A DNA stretch of 64,000 bases. It comes from Prostheceraeus crozeri. Taxonomy: Eukaryota; Platyhelminthes; Polycladida; Euryleptidae. A program made the translations under genes and the position numbers. Location: positions 1 through 64,000 of the forward strand of contig CAJQUW010003033.1 of NCBI GenBank assembly GCA_907163375.1, given 5' to 3'. This document shows positions 1 through 11,613 of the stretch, one piece after another (within the stretch, counting starts at the first letter, position 1; the number at the start of each line of letters is the position of its first letter). The notes under the pieces were generated by a model. It ran no database searches. It saw nothing but the letters and a program-made list of their open reading frames with translations, and was not told the DNA's origin.

Positions 1-821
1 CCAATTTGATTCCTCCTAATTTCACTATCATTGCAGTGTAGCATGGAGAAATCCTCTTATCCAACCTACGATCCAAATTGTGATTCATAGGCATGCTCAT
101 CTAGATCCATTAGTCGATCAACTAAAATCACCAGCGTTGATATTTTCACTGAGATTTGTTACAGTTTCTATGGCTTTGAACGAATATCCAAGGTCTCTTG
201 CGACAACCCACGACGTTGGGATACTAGTCATCATTATGTATGCCATCAAAAACTATCTCATATTTATAGCATAGTTTGTCTACGTAAAAGGAAAATCAAT
301 GTGTCATCTTGATTACAATGGTTGCAATAGTCACAATAGTCGCAATTGAGCAAACCCATTCAAAATCAAACAACGGACGTCTATCGGTACGTACCCAAGT
401 GCTCAGAACCAAACCACACAAGTTCGATCATAGACGTTCCGAAACACAGTGTACCAAACACATGTACCTATCCAGTAAAACAGATCTCATACAAGTTCCT
501 ATTGATAACACTGAATTATACATGTACCTATCCATGTGCCTATCGATAACTAAAGTATACATGTACCTATCCATGTACCTATCCATGTTCCTATTGACAA
601 CACTAAACTTTACATGTACCTATCCATGTACCTATTGATAACACTAAACTTTACATGTACCTATCCATGTACCTATCCGTGGCAAGTAGGGCACAGTTTT
701 CACTACTCACCTTGTATGATGTGATATAAAAAGTGTCGAAACTGTTAGACTTTCTTCATCAGAATAAATGCTTTTCTTAAGATACTATTTTCTTATGCTA
801 CATGATCTGTTCTTATTTTAG
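1..821 (+). other. EXD2 intron sequence upstream of the last coding exon
   Basis: This is the presumed last intron of EXD2, ending with the acceptor AG at 820-821 after a T-rich tract. It is AT-rich and I see no exon in it. The only structured part is the minisatellite at about 455-690. Short open frames here are products of that repeat. Confidence 0.6.
455..690. repeat. Minisatellite built on catgtacctatc
   Basis: The 12-mer catgtacctatc and close variants recur many times. They sit within a longer unit of about 40 bp that alternates two or three copies of the 12-mer with a spacer like gataacactaaacttta. Unit starts are visible near 521, 560, 613 and 654. The 53-bp step between 560 and 613 is one unit plus an extra 12-mer. 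It lies in the EXD2 intron, so no coding role is expected. Confidence 0.85.
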
Positions 822-1713
822 ATCTTACACTTCTATTGACAAGAAAGTTGAAAAGCACAATAGAATTCCTCAAAGGAAACGTCCTTTGTATACGAATGCT
901 GTGATGCTGGCACCGGATGGGGAAAAGTTATGTACATTGGACGCACAGAAAGCTCAGTGGTATCTCTTAAAAGGCCTAGCAGCGCTGGTGTCAGATGAAA
1001 ACGCGGAGAAAATGACCATCCAGTTGAATTTTGAACCATCTGGGCGGGAAACTGGGGGAGATTGGCAGTATTACGTGGAGGAGAAAGTGAATCAGTGTGT
1101 AGTTTGCGGTGCAACGGACGCGTTTGCTAAAAAGCACATTGTTCCGTCTGAATACCGGCGGCATTTTCCAAAATCTTTAAAAGGCCACAAATCTCATGAC
1201 GTTCTTCTTCTTTGCCTGCCTTGTCATCGAAGAAGTAGTTTAATCGATGACGATTTCAAACGGACAATCGCACAAGAATATGATGCTCCTCAGGGTTGCA
1301 TGGGTAATGTAGCTTACAACATCAGCTTCGATGCTGTGACTATACTTCGCTCCGCCAAAGCTTTGAGGACATCTGGACACAAAATTCCTGAACCTAGACA
1401 TTCAGAATTAAGAGATATTGTTCGAAATTATGTTTCTTCTGTCGTAGACATGGAAAAGTATTCTGCTATGAGTTTGGAGGATTGCTTACAAGAAGTCGAA
1501 AACAATCCTCCTTTGACACGTCAAAAGAATGAAAACTTCCTGCCTCATGGCGAGATTGTTGTAAGTAAGCTTTCTCGTGAGGTCAATGGTATCATAAACT
1601 TTGAAACCCGCTGGAGACAGCACTTTTTAGATTCAATGGATCCGAAGTATTTACCCAACGGATGGTCTGTAAATCATCGTCGAAGTAAATATCTGTTTGG
1701 TCGGGCTTTGTGA
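822..1713 (+). CDS. EXD2: EXD2, last coding exon (3'-5' exonuclease domain-containing protein 2, C-terminal part)
   Basis: The translation matches the C-terminal half of animal EXD2, a DnaQ/RNase-D-type 3'-5' exonuclease reported at mitochondria and in DNA-end resection. The exonuclease domain is not here and must lie in exons left of the window. Visible landmarks, numbered from the in-frame ATG at 802, are LAPDGEKLC near residue 36, CVVCG (C99, C102), KHIVPSEYRRHFP (H112), SHDVLLLC (H132, C138) and CH (C141, H142). This is the zinc-type HNH-like module that follows the exonuclease domain. FETRWRQHFLDSM and PNGWSVNHRRSKYLF near the C-terminus are also typical of the family. The exon begins after AG at 820-821, in the middle of a codon, so the ATG at 802 is intronic. 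The stop is TGA at 1711-1713. The frame is intact and probably functional. Confidence 0.92.
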
Positions 1714-4084
1714 AAAGTTGTATGCTGCACTCGCATGTGAGTCTGATATCTTGAGGTAGCATGAATTGCTGGACCATGACAATTGAACATTTGTTATGTT
1801 GCACAAGGTCTATACCAATATACAAATATCCTTGCCGAAGGAAAGTTATATGATTCAGTTGACTGTACAGCTTAAATACTTAGCTCGTGATAAATGACGC
1901 ATTTCAAGCATTCCATGTATATTTTGAACAGTTACGAAATGCAGTTATCTTTCTTTCTACGCTTGCTACTACTTGATTGTTGTCAGTGGACTTTAATGAT
2001 GTGCATAGTACACATAAACATATTGCTGAAATATTTGAAAAATTGTAATAAATCATTTCTTATACGAATATGTAGAAGCAACTCAACTCAAAACAGTTTA
2101 CTTCCAGAGCAACAAGGGATTAGGGTAATCGTGATAGCGATAATAAGTTACAGCGCAAATTGCTTATATTTTTCATAAATGAATCTTACTGTACATGTGA
2201 CATGGAGTCAATAATAGACTGGCTGTTGCTATAGCTAGATAATGTCATATCTAAATATTCCTTATTACGAGTGCGAAATCTGAACGATTCACCTAGATAT
2301 TTCTGTTATCAATTTGATTATCACACTTCCTTTTGTTTAGTGAGAATTTAGCAATTTGGAATATGCATAAATAACAAGGAGTGGATAAAATTTTAATTTC
2401 CTAGTTGTTGAAACCGAATGCGCTACAGTTTGATTCCGTGATTTGTACCGAAATTTGTTGCTATCGTATCATAATTGCTGATTTTAGTCATAATCTTGTT
2501 AAAGGATTTTAATCTCAAGAACTATTGTAACAGCATCTGCATGTGCGAATTTCTCTATTTTTAAACAGTTCGACGATTCAGTTGTATTCTGTGCTATCAT
2601 TGTACATCGTCATTTTTTTATATTCCACTCATGCGACATTTATTGTATTGTTGACACAAGTGTATCTAACAAATTTCGAATTCTGTGTCAGATTGTTTGA
2701 ATAAGCATTATTTGTATGTAATTCAGAAGAGATGGTGGTCTGACTTATGAAACTGCCATACTTTTGTGAAATTTATCTTAATAACGTTTATGCAGTTGTC
2801 AAAATTGCTTACACGTCCGTAATTAGATGCACTAATGCTTGTTCGATGTTACCAACACGACTTGGGGTCTGCTATTTTGTTTTGCTTTACTGTAGCAATA
2901 ATGTGTTCAATATTAACACCACTTGAATCACTCCTGTTAAGATAAGGGAAATTATTTCTATAAATTCGTTCTTTTATGTGAAGAGTTTTAGCGATCGATG
3001 TATGCATTAACGTGGAGCTATTGTTATGATTGCGAAGTTCTATAAAATTGTAGGCTTACTTCAATGGGACCTACATAACAGGGGTATTCTCACGTTTGTT
3101 CGCAAATAGCAAGGAAACCAAAAAATGTGCAGAGACATTTTCCCAATCAAAATCAATATCGATGGCTTGTTTGAAATCTTTAAATGATGAATTTTATCAT
3201 GCATTATGAATTTATGATGCATTTTAGCATTGAATTTTGAATGCTGCATTTGTTCGCATTATTGGATCTGGTGCACTGACTTTAGATTATGTTTTGGCTT
3301 TGGGGACAATTCTACTGGCAGTGCGTGAGAATTTTGTAAAGAAGTTGCTTTGAACGTCAAGTGAAACATTCGAGAAAACTTATGAAATATTGTTTGTATT
3401 CTGTGCACTCACATTGTAGATTTCTCTATCTGACAAAGTAACATTTTTCACTATTTATCAGCAGTTGTGATAATCAACTTTGCTACTTTTTATATCATTG
3501 AAAATTGTGATTTCAATACATAAATTAGACTTGAAACAACGATTTGGTTTTATCTTCGGCAACTCATGTAGATTCATTACATTTTTCAAGTAATCACTTT
3601 GCATTTTCGATTCTAGTACCATTTTACAATAAATGCATATCGTGTATGTCTAACAGTCTTATTCAACAACAAAAGTTTCGATTAATTTATTTATGACGCG
3701 TTATGTAAACCTTTTGCGGAGACAAAGTGTTTGTTAATAACACGGCCACACTCGGAAGGTCGGGCAGCACCCAGCTGCGTGAAACTCTTTCACACAGCAA
3801 TCCTGGAATAAATCACTTATGCGCGAAAGTCGGCCGGCAACTCCCGTGAAAAATATATTTCTTATCATGAACGCAAGAAATTCAATATTTAAGCAATCTA
3901 TCTATATTATGAGGTATAATATGGGTAATATTAAATTCTTCTACTAAATGCCTCATGCAGTCTCTAAGAAGCATTTACTTGATTGTAGCCTCTCTGCATT
4001 ATTGTGTTTTGGGAAAGCGAAATGTAAAATTAAAGCATGTATTTATTTTCGTTGAACGTTGGACTGTTAACAGCTATTGATATA
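1714..4084 (+). other. EXD2: EXD2 3' UTR and intergenic AT-rich sequence
   Basis: No coding exon is recognised between the EXD2 stop and the pogo-like element. AATAAA motifs on the + strand at 2047-2052, 3628-3633 and 3807-3812 are possible poly(A) signals, and the first is the simplest candidate. A short CpG-rich patch at about 3740-3850 stands out from the AT-rich surroundings but I cannot identify it. Open frames here are short and do not resemble known proteins. Confidence 0.5.
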
Positions 4085-4790
4085 GGGGAAGCTGCCCTAA
4101 TAACGACCGTGCCTTAATACCGGCCCTATGGTTTAAACGGAAACTAATTGCGATGGACCTCCTAGGACAATGCCAAACATGTTCCTGGATATCAACACGA
4201 AAACCAAAACCAATTAGATATTTGTACGATGTACACATTTTTGTTTTAGTAGAACAGCACTCGGTTTTGAAAATTGACCCTTAACAATTATTTTGTCGTC
4301 TTGAATTTCTACAGGTATGTTATATTGCTACAAAACAGTCACTTAAATTTGTCTAATTCTTACCAGAAGTTCGAGGTGTAATTTGCTCAACTTAATGCCA
4401 TTTAGCTTGTATCTGCTGATAACTTAGTTTGACGTAGACGATGCTAAGTGAAATAGCGCCCTATGCCTTTCTACTCGGATAATGTAATTGATACCTCGGA
4501 TGATCTTATCACTCCGAAGAAATCCGTCGGTTCCCGATTGGGACACACGTATCAGAGCCGCACCTCATTTTGGGACAATGCCGATACAAGCAGAAATTTT
4601 TAAATCTCCCATGACGACGAATCATCAAGCGAACAAAGCTGACACAATGCCGTATTCAAAGGGGCCTATAGTCATCGCTGATTATTTTTTCGTAATGGTC
4701 GAATCCAGGAAGAAGGCAGCACAGTTGTTCGTTGCTAAAGTCACCTCAGTAGGCAATAGTGGTGTACCGGCAGTTTTCTTGAAATTGAGC

Positions 4791-6728
4791 TTACTTACGT
4801 ACTTAACGTTTTGCTTTCTCCTTTTAACGCCTTCTTTTCCTCTTCTATTGAGGGTTGGACGATGTGAGACTTCTCCATCGAGAACGGTCCTGAGCATCAC
4901 TCGCAGATATTCCCAGCTCCACCATGTCTTCATTGACCATTTGGAGCCATGTATTCTTCGGTCTTCCACGAGGACAGTAGCCTTCGACCATCGCGTCGGC
5001 ACCTGCCTGATTGGTTCATCTATATTTCGACGCTTGATATGACCGAACCACCTAAGCCTTCGCTCTCTGATTACTTCGTCTAACGGTGTCAGGCCACGGT
5101 AGCGCTGTCGATCCGATCAGACAGTGAAATGCCACTCATGTAGCGAAGCATTCTTCTTTCACATGACCGGAGTTATTGAACCAGATGTTGAGTGAGATTC
5201 CAGGATTCAGCTCTATAAAGAAGTACAGGCCTGATACAAGAGTTGTACACATTACCTCGGCACCTGAGAGGAATGTGGCGGTTTTTGAGCAGACTGGCGA
5301 TGTCCTTCCATTTGCACCAGACTGACACGATTCTAGCACGAACGGCGCCACCCTCGCAGCAGAGCACATCACCAAGATAGTGAAATTCCTTCACGATTTC
5401 AATTTTCTCATCGTCTGCCCAACATGTCTCAACATCTACTGCACTTCTGCTGCTTTGGACACAAGTAGGACATTGGAAATTCACTATGCCTCTAAGAGAC
5501 CTGAGTCCACTGCACCGCTTGTGGCACCACTTCTCACATTGCTGACAAAGAATGGAGTTGACCCCAACGCCTTTGCCGCACACACCACAAGGCAATCTTC
5601 TCGCTTGAACGGGGGAATTCTTTTTGCTGCCACTGATCATCATCTTGGTCTTCTGGGTGTTCACTGTCAGGACTTTGCTTTCCATATCCTCCTTCCATTC
5701 TTTAAACATCATTGCCACCTCTTCCTTGCTTTCGCCCGTAAGAATTAAATCAACCGCGTACAGCAGCTCCTTCAGTCCACCTCTTCCACGATCTTTAGTA
5801 GCTTCTTCCATCACGAGGATGAAGAGAAGGGGACTGAGAACGGATCCCTGATGGACGCCGACGCCTATACGGAATTCATCCGATGTCCCACCAGCAACAC
5901 AAACTCTTGACTTGGGATCGCCATACAAAGCCATGATGATTTCGATCAGACTTTCCTGGACGTACTGTCGTCTGAGGGCCCATCATACGACGGTCGAATG
6001 CCTTCTGGAGTTTGACGAATATGTGGAGCAGTTTCTTTTTCTTCTCGATGTACTTCTCCTACAATCTTCTGATGACGAAATCGCGTCAGTTCATGACTTT
6101 CCCTGACGATGCGCGAACTGGTGTTCACCGATGTTGACCAGGCTCCTCAGTCTCTTGTCAAGAATTTTTTCGAAGATTTTCATACCGTGTTCCAGGAGTC
6201 GTAAGCCACGGTATGTGTGACAGCTTAAAGGATCTCCTTTACCCTTTACAGCGCGACAGTTAGGCTGTTACACCACTGTTCAAGACAAACTTTCGTGTGC
6301 AAGATCTTCTGAAATCAGGCATGCAATTCTCTCACGGCAGGCTCTCCAGCAAATGTCAACATATCTCCGGTCACACCAAAAGGGCCAGGAGCTTTGCCGT
6401 TTCTCAGATTCTTTATAGTTTCCCTCACCTCATTCAGAGAAATATCTTTGATGTGTCCTTCAATTGGAGGAACTCCGCTCAGAAAGATGGCGTTCTCTTC
6501 GTTTGATATTCGGTCGAAGCAATTTCTCCATACCTCCACTTCCTTTTCATTTATTTATATCGCATCGTTTTCATCTTTGATGAAGTGGGTTCCTTGTATG
6601 TCAGTCCTTTCCCTCTTCATCTGCGCTGCAATCCGGAACATCTGACTCTTTGACCTTTCGATATGCCACCCACAGCTTTCATTACACTCTCAACAAGTGT
6701 TTCCCAGCTGCCATCATCTTCGTGAACC
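4791..6728 (-). mobile_element. LINE, 5'-truncated copy (family A, same as 45876-49312)
   Basis: A 16-bp direct repeat, tttcttgaaattgagc, flanks it at 4775-4790 and 6729-6744, so both insertion limits are exact. Read on the - strand, the 3' end is a tail of the type gcgttaaaaggagaaag followed by taagtaag-like repeats. This closely matches the 3' end of the LINE at 45876-49312. The 5' part (endonuclease and start of ORF2) is missing, which is the usual product of incomplete target-primed reverse transcription. It landed inside the transposase tail of the pogo-like element. Confidence 0.9.
4830..6560 (-). pseudogene. LINE reverse transcriptase, truncated and frameshifted
   Basis: Frames on the - strand carry, in order: an RT N-terminal segment near 6539-6315 (NGKAPGPFGVTGDML); the palm-domain motif GVHQGSVLSPLLF and a degraded YADD (YAVDLILTG) in the 5934-5173 frame; a cysteine-rich PHD-like finger (CGVCGKGVGVNSILCQQC then WCHKRCSG); and a C-terminal segment of the LLYRAESWNLTQH type. 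The order and spacing match the better copy at 45876-49312. The change from YADD to YAVD destroys the catalytic aspartate pair. Several frame breaks are also present. Confidence 0.85.
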
Positions 6729-6879
6729 TTTCTTGAAATTGAGCGTTTCCTTCATTCAGATGATGTCGACTTCATCAAGAAAGCTGAAGTCATCAATATT
6801 CTCCGAAAAACCACACCGTGTGTGGGGTTGCCAGACGAACAGTAGAACTGTTTATTGATTTTTCCCACTGACTTTATAG

Positions 6880-7798
6880 TAGGGGGCGGAACCGGGGGGC
6901 ACCGGGGGCACGTGCCCCCCAGATTTTGGGAGGGCAAAAAATTTAATCGATAATTTTAAGCTTTTCATTCAAATTGTTATAACAATTGTCATCATAAAAG
7001 ACAAGCAATGAGGCTCCAATGAGTTCTGCCAGTGCAGAACGAACATTTTCTTCTCTCAGAAGAACAAAATCAGACTTGCGAAGCAACATGACTGAGAAAA
7101 GATTGAACAATTTGTTAGTACTTTCAATTCATAAGAGACGCACTGATGAATTGTCAGTGGAAGCTATAGCAAAAGAATTCACATATCGAAACAAGCAGAG
7201 GCTTTCCTTTTTTGGAAAATTTTGAGTTTTTGAATAAGTTTGTACACACTAGTCTTATCATTACACTAATTTTGTAAAACTAGCTTTGTTTTATTTAATC
7301 ACACATGGTTATAGCATCAACTATTAAATATGTGGAACGACTCGTCATCTTGTGATTGCAATAACCCCTCAAACAGGCATACATGTGCAACAGTCATAAT
7401 TCCCAAAAATGACAAAAAACGTTTTTGTAAGCTTCAACAATTACTTCGATGTTAAGGACGTTTGAGCAAATTAAGTTGCAACTAGAAATACACACTCAAA
7501 TTAGTGAATGAAAGACTTGCAACTACCTAATAATGAAGTATGCTTGAATCTATATTAAACCATCGGCCTTCATCACAATTTGTTTAATCTTAATTATGTA
7601 AAATTTCTATCAAAAGTCTAGGACTGATAATTTCTTTGAGTGGACCAACATTATTCTATAGTTTGCGGTAGCCTTTTATTCAATTTAAATGTCAACTAAT
7701 AGGCCCACGCCACGGGTTTTATCAACATTCCGTTGGGTTGGTATCGAACTGGTATCAGATCGGTGCCCCCCAGATCTAATATCGCTCCGCCGCCTCTG
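6880..7798 (+). mobile_element. Internally deleted hAT transposon with perfect 8-bp target duplication
   Basis: CTTTATAG occurs at 6872-6879 and 7799-7806, exactly flanking the element. The left end is tagggggcggaaccgggggg and the right end (reverse complement) begins cagaggcggcggag. G/C-rich termini with a ggggcaccgggggcacgtgc core are typical of the ZMYM/52-kDa-repressor-related hAT group. Only the C-terminal part of a transposase remains (7019-7225). The element lies inside the pogo-like element, to the right of the LINE. Confidence 0.88.
7019..7225 (+). pseudogene. hAT transposase C-terminal dimerisation (hATC) fragment
   Basis: The 68-residue frame starts SSASAERTFSSLRRTKSDLR, the SxSAERxFSxL signature of the hAT C-terminal dimerisation domain. 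It continues with NMTEKRLNNLLVLSIHK and ends RLSFFGKF, close to the normal C-terminus of this hAT group. The stretch is open and conserved, but the BED finger and RNase-H-like catalytic core upstream are gone, so it cannot encode an active transposase. The upstream start codon is not meaningful. Confidence 0.85.
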
Positions 7799-8248
7799 CT
7801 TTATAGTACCACATGTATTTCATTTGATGGAAGTTTCCGATTTCATTTTTGCTTGATTCGATCGATGTTTTGTAATTTCAACCCTCCAATCATAGTTTAT
7901 CTTGAAAATTATACATTACACTCTCATTTCATATATCTAGTTACTGCCCGTAAAGAATCATCGTGGCCAATAAATGGGCACCACATGGCCGGTATTAAGG
8001 CACAGAGGCTGGTATTACGGCACTTGGATTTTGAAAAACATTAGTCTTTTGTAGATGTAACATCATTTTAAAAAAATACTTAGTGGGGAAGTAGTGAAAT
8101 GTATGCGGTGTATGATGAGATAGTTGTTTTAAAATTTATGCATATAATTGAAGCTACAGGAGTGATTTTATTAAGGGGGCCGGTATTCGGGCAGCCTCCC
8201 CTACATTCCTAATGAACTAGCAAAGCATGCACGTTAACTAGTTCACCA

Positions 8249-9030
8249 CAGTATAATCCAGTTATTGCCTACATGGGTATTGTGTACATTCGGTTATAAC
8301 GTACACGTCAAATATGCCCGACAAAATATCCTACTTTATCAATCAAGAATACGGAGTCCGCGAATCTTATCAGTAGAGAGGTATTTGGGGCTGTTGTTGT
8401 CGACGCCACCATGCTGTGGAGAACGAATAATGGAATGCTGTAGTGACTTATGAAAGCAGAATTTTCTTCGTTCTTCAAACTTAGTCAGATGCCAAACATT
8501 AATTCAAAATTATGTATAGTTGACAAACTTTCATAGAAAATGATAAATGTACAACAATGATCACTAAACATATGCCCAGGTAGGCCTATGATGATCTATA
8601 GAACAAGTTTCCATTTTTTTAAAGAAAAAAGCTTAACTTACGTGCTTGCTGTCCGTATTCTGTGTCCTATCAAAATTATAGGACTCCGCATCTTTGTTAT
8701 TGATATAAGAACACCCTGGCTATAACGTACGAAAATTTCACTTCCTTGAAAATTTAATGTACAATCCTTCAGCGGAATTTTGGATGTATCGCGAGCTACA
8801 ATAAACACATTATGGTATAATGAGTTGTAATTGACATTCTATAGTCGATATACATTATCTGGCCAATTCCTGCTTGTTGAAATAACTTCCTTTTTTCTAA
8901 TGAACACGCGATGAGTAGAGAAATGTTATGGTTATGTATGAAAAAGGCCTTACCCCTGATATAGCGGACATCGGATACAACGGGCATTTATTTCAATCCC
9001 TAGAGTGTACTTTATAGCGGGATTATACTG
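8249..9030. mobile_element. Non-autonomous Tc1/pogo-type element (MITE-like)
   Basis: The ends are inverted copies of cagtataatccagttat and cagtataatcccgctat. The CAGTATAATCC start and the internal motifs gctataacgtac and ccgctatat are characteristic of pogo/Tigger termini. TA follows the right end (9031-9032). The left flank is CA, so the target duplication is not intact. No transposase frame is seen inside. The 782-bp element lies immediately right of the larger pogo-like element and is a different family. Confidence 0.6.
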
Positions 9031-11512
9031 TACTTCAGCAGGAATATATCTGTATACATTAACATGGAATTATGAGGGCATAGTATGGGAAATTTAAGGG
9101 TGTGTAAGCGCCTGATAATATTATGCGTATTTGAACGGAAACGATAAGGTAGACGTAGGGCGAAATCCTAAGTGTGTCTGCAATCGTCATGAGCTGCATA
9201 ATGTACTTGTAGAGATCTGCATGCTGCTTGTTTTATATAAAGGTTTATAGATGGCAAAAGCGATCGTGATAGGTCACGTTCATCCACTGCCAATGCATAG
9301 GGTAGGGATATTGTTTTCCGAATTCGATCATTACTGACAGTGCTTTGGCACCAGGAGAATTTGGAATGCAATTTTGTACCAAGTTATCAATCCCATTAAT
9401 TGCTATCTAATGTCACCATGTTTTTTGTGGCAGAATGATTTCGGTGATGCTTGACAGGGAATCTGATAGATTGTATATACGCTTCCAAAGCACTTCAAAC
9501 CGAAAGTTTTAGATAATAACCAAACATTTCAGTAAAATCGTTGCACACGTTGATAGTGACATGCAGGGATCTAAATTATACTTAATGTTGAAAAGGTATA
9601 ACCTAGGGATGCAACGGATTTCTTCCAAATCCGGATTTTGAGTGTATTCAGGAAGGTATTATTGCCATTATTGCTTTTCTATTTAGCACAGCAATGTTAA
9701 AGAATCAATATTGAGTCATGTTGCGATTTAGTATAGAATTCATTTTACCACTTATATCAATGCACTCAGCAGAATTAACCAGATATCTTGAGTCAATTTT
9801 ATTATCATCTTATCTCACTTTCGACAATTTGATGATCGTTTATCAATTATTATTTGATAAGAAATTGAGCAATTGTGCGAACAGTGGGGATGCCTCATGA
9901 CGTCAAATGATTCGTAGTTTGATGCAACATTTTTTCGGCTTGAACCCTTTTTTTGCCGTGCGATTTTGGGATCTGAAAGCCCGGGTGACCCCCTCTGATT
10001 TTTATGGTCCTATGATTTAAACGTTCCGAGAATTACAGTTCAACACAATTGGCGCATGCTAGTTCCGATGCTGGCATCAGCTTTTACCAGCTCGGTCATC
10101 TTGTTACAAAAAATGACTTGGGATCAACTATTTGCAGTCTAAAACTGTCAATATTACTTATGTAGGTGTTAGGAGTAGTGTTTAGAGTATATTGGTATGA
10201 TACATATGATAATTAGAACATGAGTGAACATGTTTATTATCACTTCATTTGCACTTTGTTCATGGTCTGCAATTACTAGTCAATCTTGAAATTTAATCGA
10301 TTCTTATGCCTTCCAATCATGTCGCCATACATCATTCGAGACCTCACATTCTCAGGTTTCAAATGAGCTGTAATAGACCTGTATTCGCTATTACGTCTGA
10401 TGGACAATTGGCTGAAATGTCACATTCTCACTTTTCATCAAAAAGTTTAGTGTTTGGTATCTTCAGAATCCTTGCGAGATAAGGATTCAAAGGTTATACG
10501 TTCAGACGTAATTCAACTTTTTTTCGAGCACCATACATTATTCGAAATAGAATTCTAGTCGAGTCTGAAGCAGCTGCACGGTGACGCACAAACATTTATC
10601 GAATGCGTGTCTCTGTTCTCTTAGCGAACCGATTCCTTCAATGTTCACTGTTCATTTTGGTCCATTCATTGAATAGAAAGTGTTGAAGGCAGTTTGAAGA
10701 AGAACTAATGACCTTATTTTGATAAATCTCTTCATTACTACTTCTTCTGAAGGATTCTGAAGATGCCAAGCATCAACATTTTTTATGAAAGTGAGGACAT
10801 GACATTTTTTTCAGTCAATAGAGTCACGATTTTGTGACAATTTTACGATAACACTATTTCTTTTATTCATTTCGATGAGCAGTACGAGTATCTTAGAAGG
10901 AAGCTCGGAAGATGCTGAATTGCCTCGCACATGATTCATTATCATGCTCACATGTTTTCGTATTGAAAAATTACGATTCTAAATCGAGCGATTTTTATAC
11001 TTCCTATCACGTGTCTATCAAACACAATGACAGGTGCAAGTTTATCATAGCTTATTTGAAATTTGAGAATGTGAGCTCTGGAATGATTTATGGTGCGTCG
11101 ATGTGCGACACGATAAGAAGGCAATCGATTGAATTTCGACATAATGTAGGTGAACCGTTCATAGTGATCAACTCTAATATTTAGTTCAGGTTTGTGGGAT
11201 GGAAATCCACAGTTTATTACATTTGATTGAATAAAATTCCATTTCAATAAGTCATAGTTTGTCTTAATGTCTTGTTCTGCCTTTCATAAATCTTTCAAGC
11301 TCGTACGGTGAAAGGATGACACTTATTACAAAAATGGTTCATATTCTTCAGAGTTGAGGTAAATTGATGCCGTTGTTTAAAAAGAATGCAACAGGACATT
11401 AGCCATTTAATTAAGGTGTTAGGCTTCAGTAGACCTGATTTTCAACATTACGATGTATTGTAGTCTTAGAACTTGCTAGATTTTCTTGATGATATGGCTC
11501 ATTCATTTTCAG
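9031..11512. other. Intergenic or TMEM41A 5' intron sequence
   Basis: AT-rich sequence without a recognised exon. The only structure I see is the long imperfect inverted repeat described separately at 10395-10825. A 90-residue + frame at 10912-11184 and its 99-residue - counterpart overlap each other and resemble nothing known to me. The first TMEM41A exon and promoter should lie in or upstream of this stretch, but I could not locate them. Confidence 0.4.
10395..10825. repeat. Imperfect inverted repeat of about 65 bp arms (MITE-like)
   Basis: The left arm at about 10406-10475 contains attggctgaaatgtcac and later ttggtatcttcagaatcctt. The reverse complement of about 10741-10822 contains attgactgaaaaaaatgtc and ttggcatcttcagaatcctt, in the same order and similar spacing. 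The left arm also contains a small perfect hairpin, gaatcctt/aaggattc. No target duplication could be defined, so the outer limits are approximate. Confidence 0.5.
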
Positions 11513-11613
11513 AGGATACTAGGAATTCCAATTTGTTGGTGTGCCCACACCATCTTTCTCTACTGCTTGGTTCTGTACCTACCGGATCTGCAGCAGACTT
11601 CCGAGAAACTTGG
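11513..11613 (+). CDS. TMEM41A: TMEM41A-like gene, upstream exon (N-terminal membrane segment)
   Basis: The exon lies between acceptor AG (11511-11512, after a T-rich tract) and donor GTGAGT at 11614. It reads ILGIPICWCAHTIFLYCLVL then YLPDLQQTSEKLG, a membrane-spanning segment followed by a short loop. It ends two bases into a codon. The next exon at 28933 supplies the third base, restoring Gly and continuing TVLRFPRNLEDLSGLAAL. This resembles the N-terminal TM segment and the FPSDLAELRELSEVL region of vertebrate TMEM41A. No in-frame ATG is present, so an upstream start exon is missing. TMEM41A belongs to the VTT/DedA-like membrane proteins related to TMEM41B and VMP1. Its own function is less clear. 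The exon call depends on splice-phase agreement and modest similarity. Confidence 0.7.

Larger units (their letters stand above)
4662..6850 (+). pseudogene. C-terminal fragment of pogo/Tigger-type transposase, split by a LINE
   Basis: The segment at 4662-4790 reads GPIVIADYFFVMVESRKKAA followed by a short beta-rich stretch ending in FLKL. After the LINE and its target duplication, 6745-6850 continues in a shifted frame with DDVDFIKKAEVINIL. This order, a DY-hV-K-K-hYhhhV-hhFL segment followed by a D-V-FI-hhDI-hhL segment, is the usual C-terminal tail of pogo/Tigger/jerky-type transposases. The DDE catalytic core is not visible. The piece is interrupted, frameshifted and has stops, so it is dead. 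The family assignment rests on the tail plus the TA target site. Confidence 0.55.
4085..8201 (+). mobile_element. pogo-like (Tc1/mariner superfamily) DNA transposon hosting two nested insertions
   Basis: The left end ggggaagctgccctaata and the right end, whose reverse complement begins ggggaggctgcccgaata, form imperfect terminal inverted repeats. Each is flanked by TA (4083-4084 and 8202-8203), the target site of the Tc1/mariner/pogo group. A second, subterminal inverted pair gtgccttaataccggcc lies near 4109-4126 and about 7984-8003. A transposase C-terminal fragment on + is split by a LINE at 4791-6728, and a deleted hAT sits at 6880-7798. After removing both, about 1.25 kb of host element remains, so this copy lost most of its transposase before or after the insertions and is non-autonomous. 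Confidence 0.8.

Noticed and set aside
3740..3850. CpG-rich patch as an snRNA or tRNA gene
   Set aside because: No cloverleaf, A/B box pair or snRNA core could be fitted.
10912..11247. Overlapping + and - frames of 90 and 99 residues
   Set aside because: Both strands are open over the same bases and neither translation has a recognisable domain, so chance openness is more likely.
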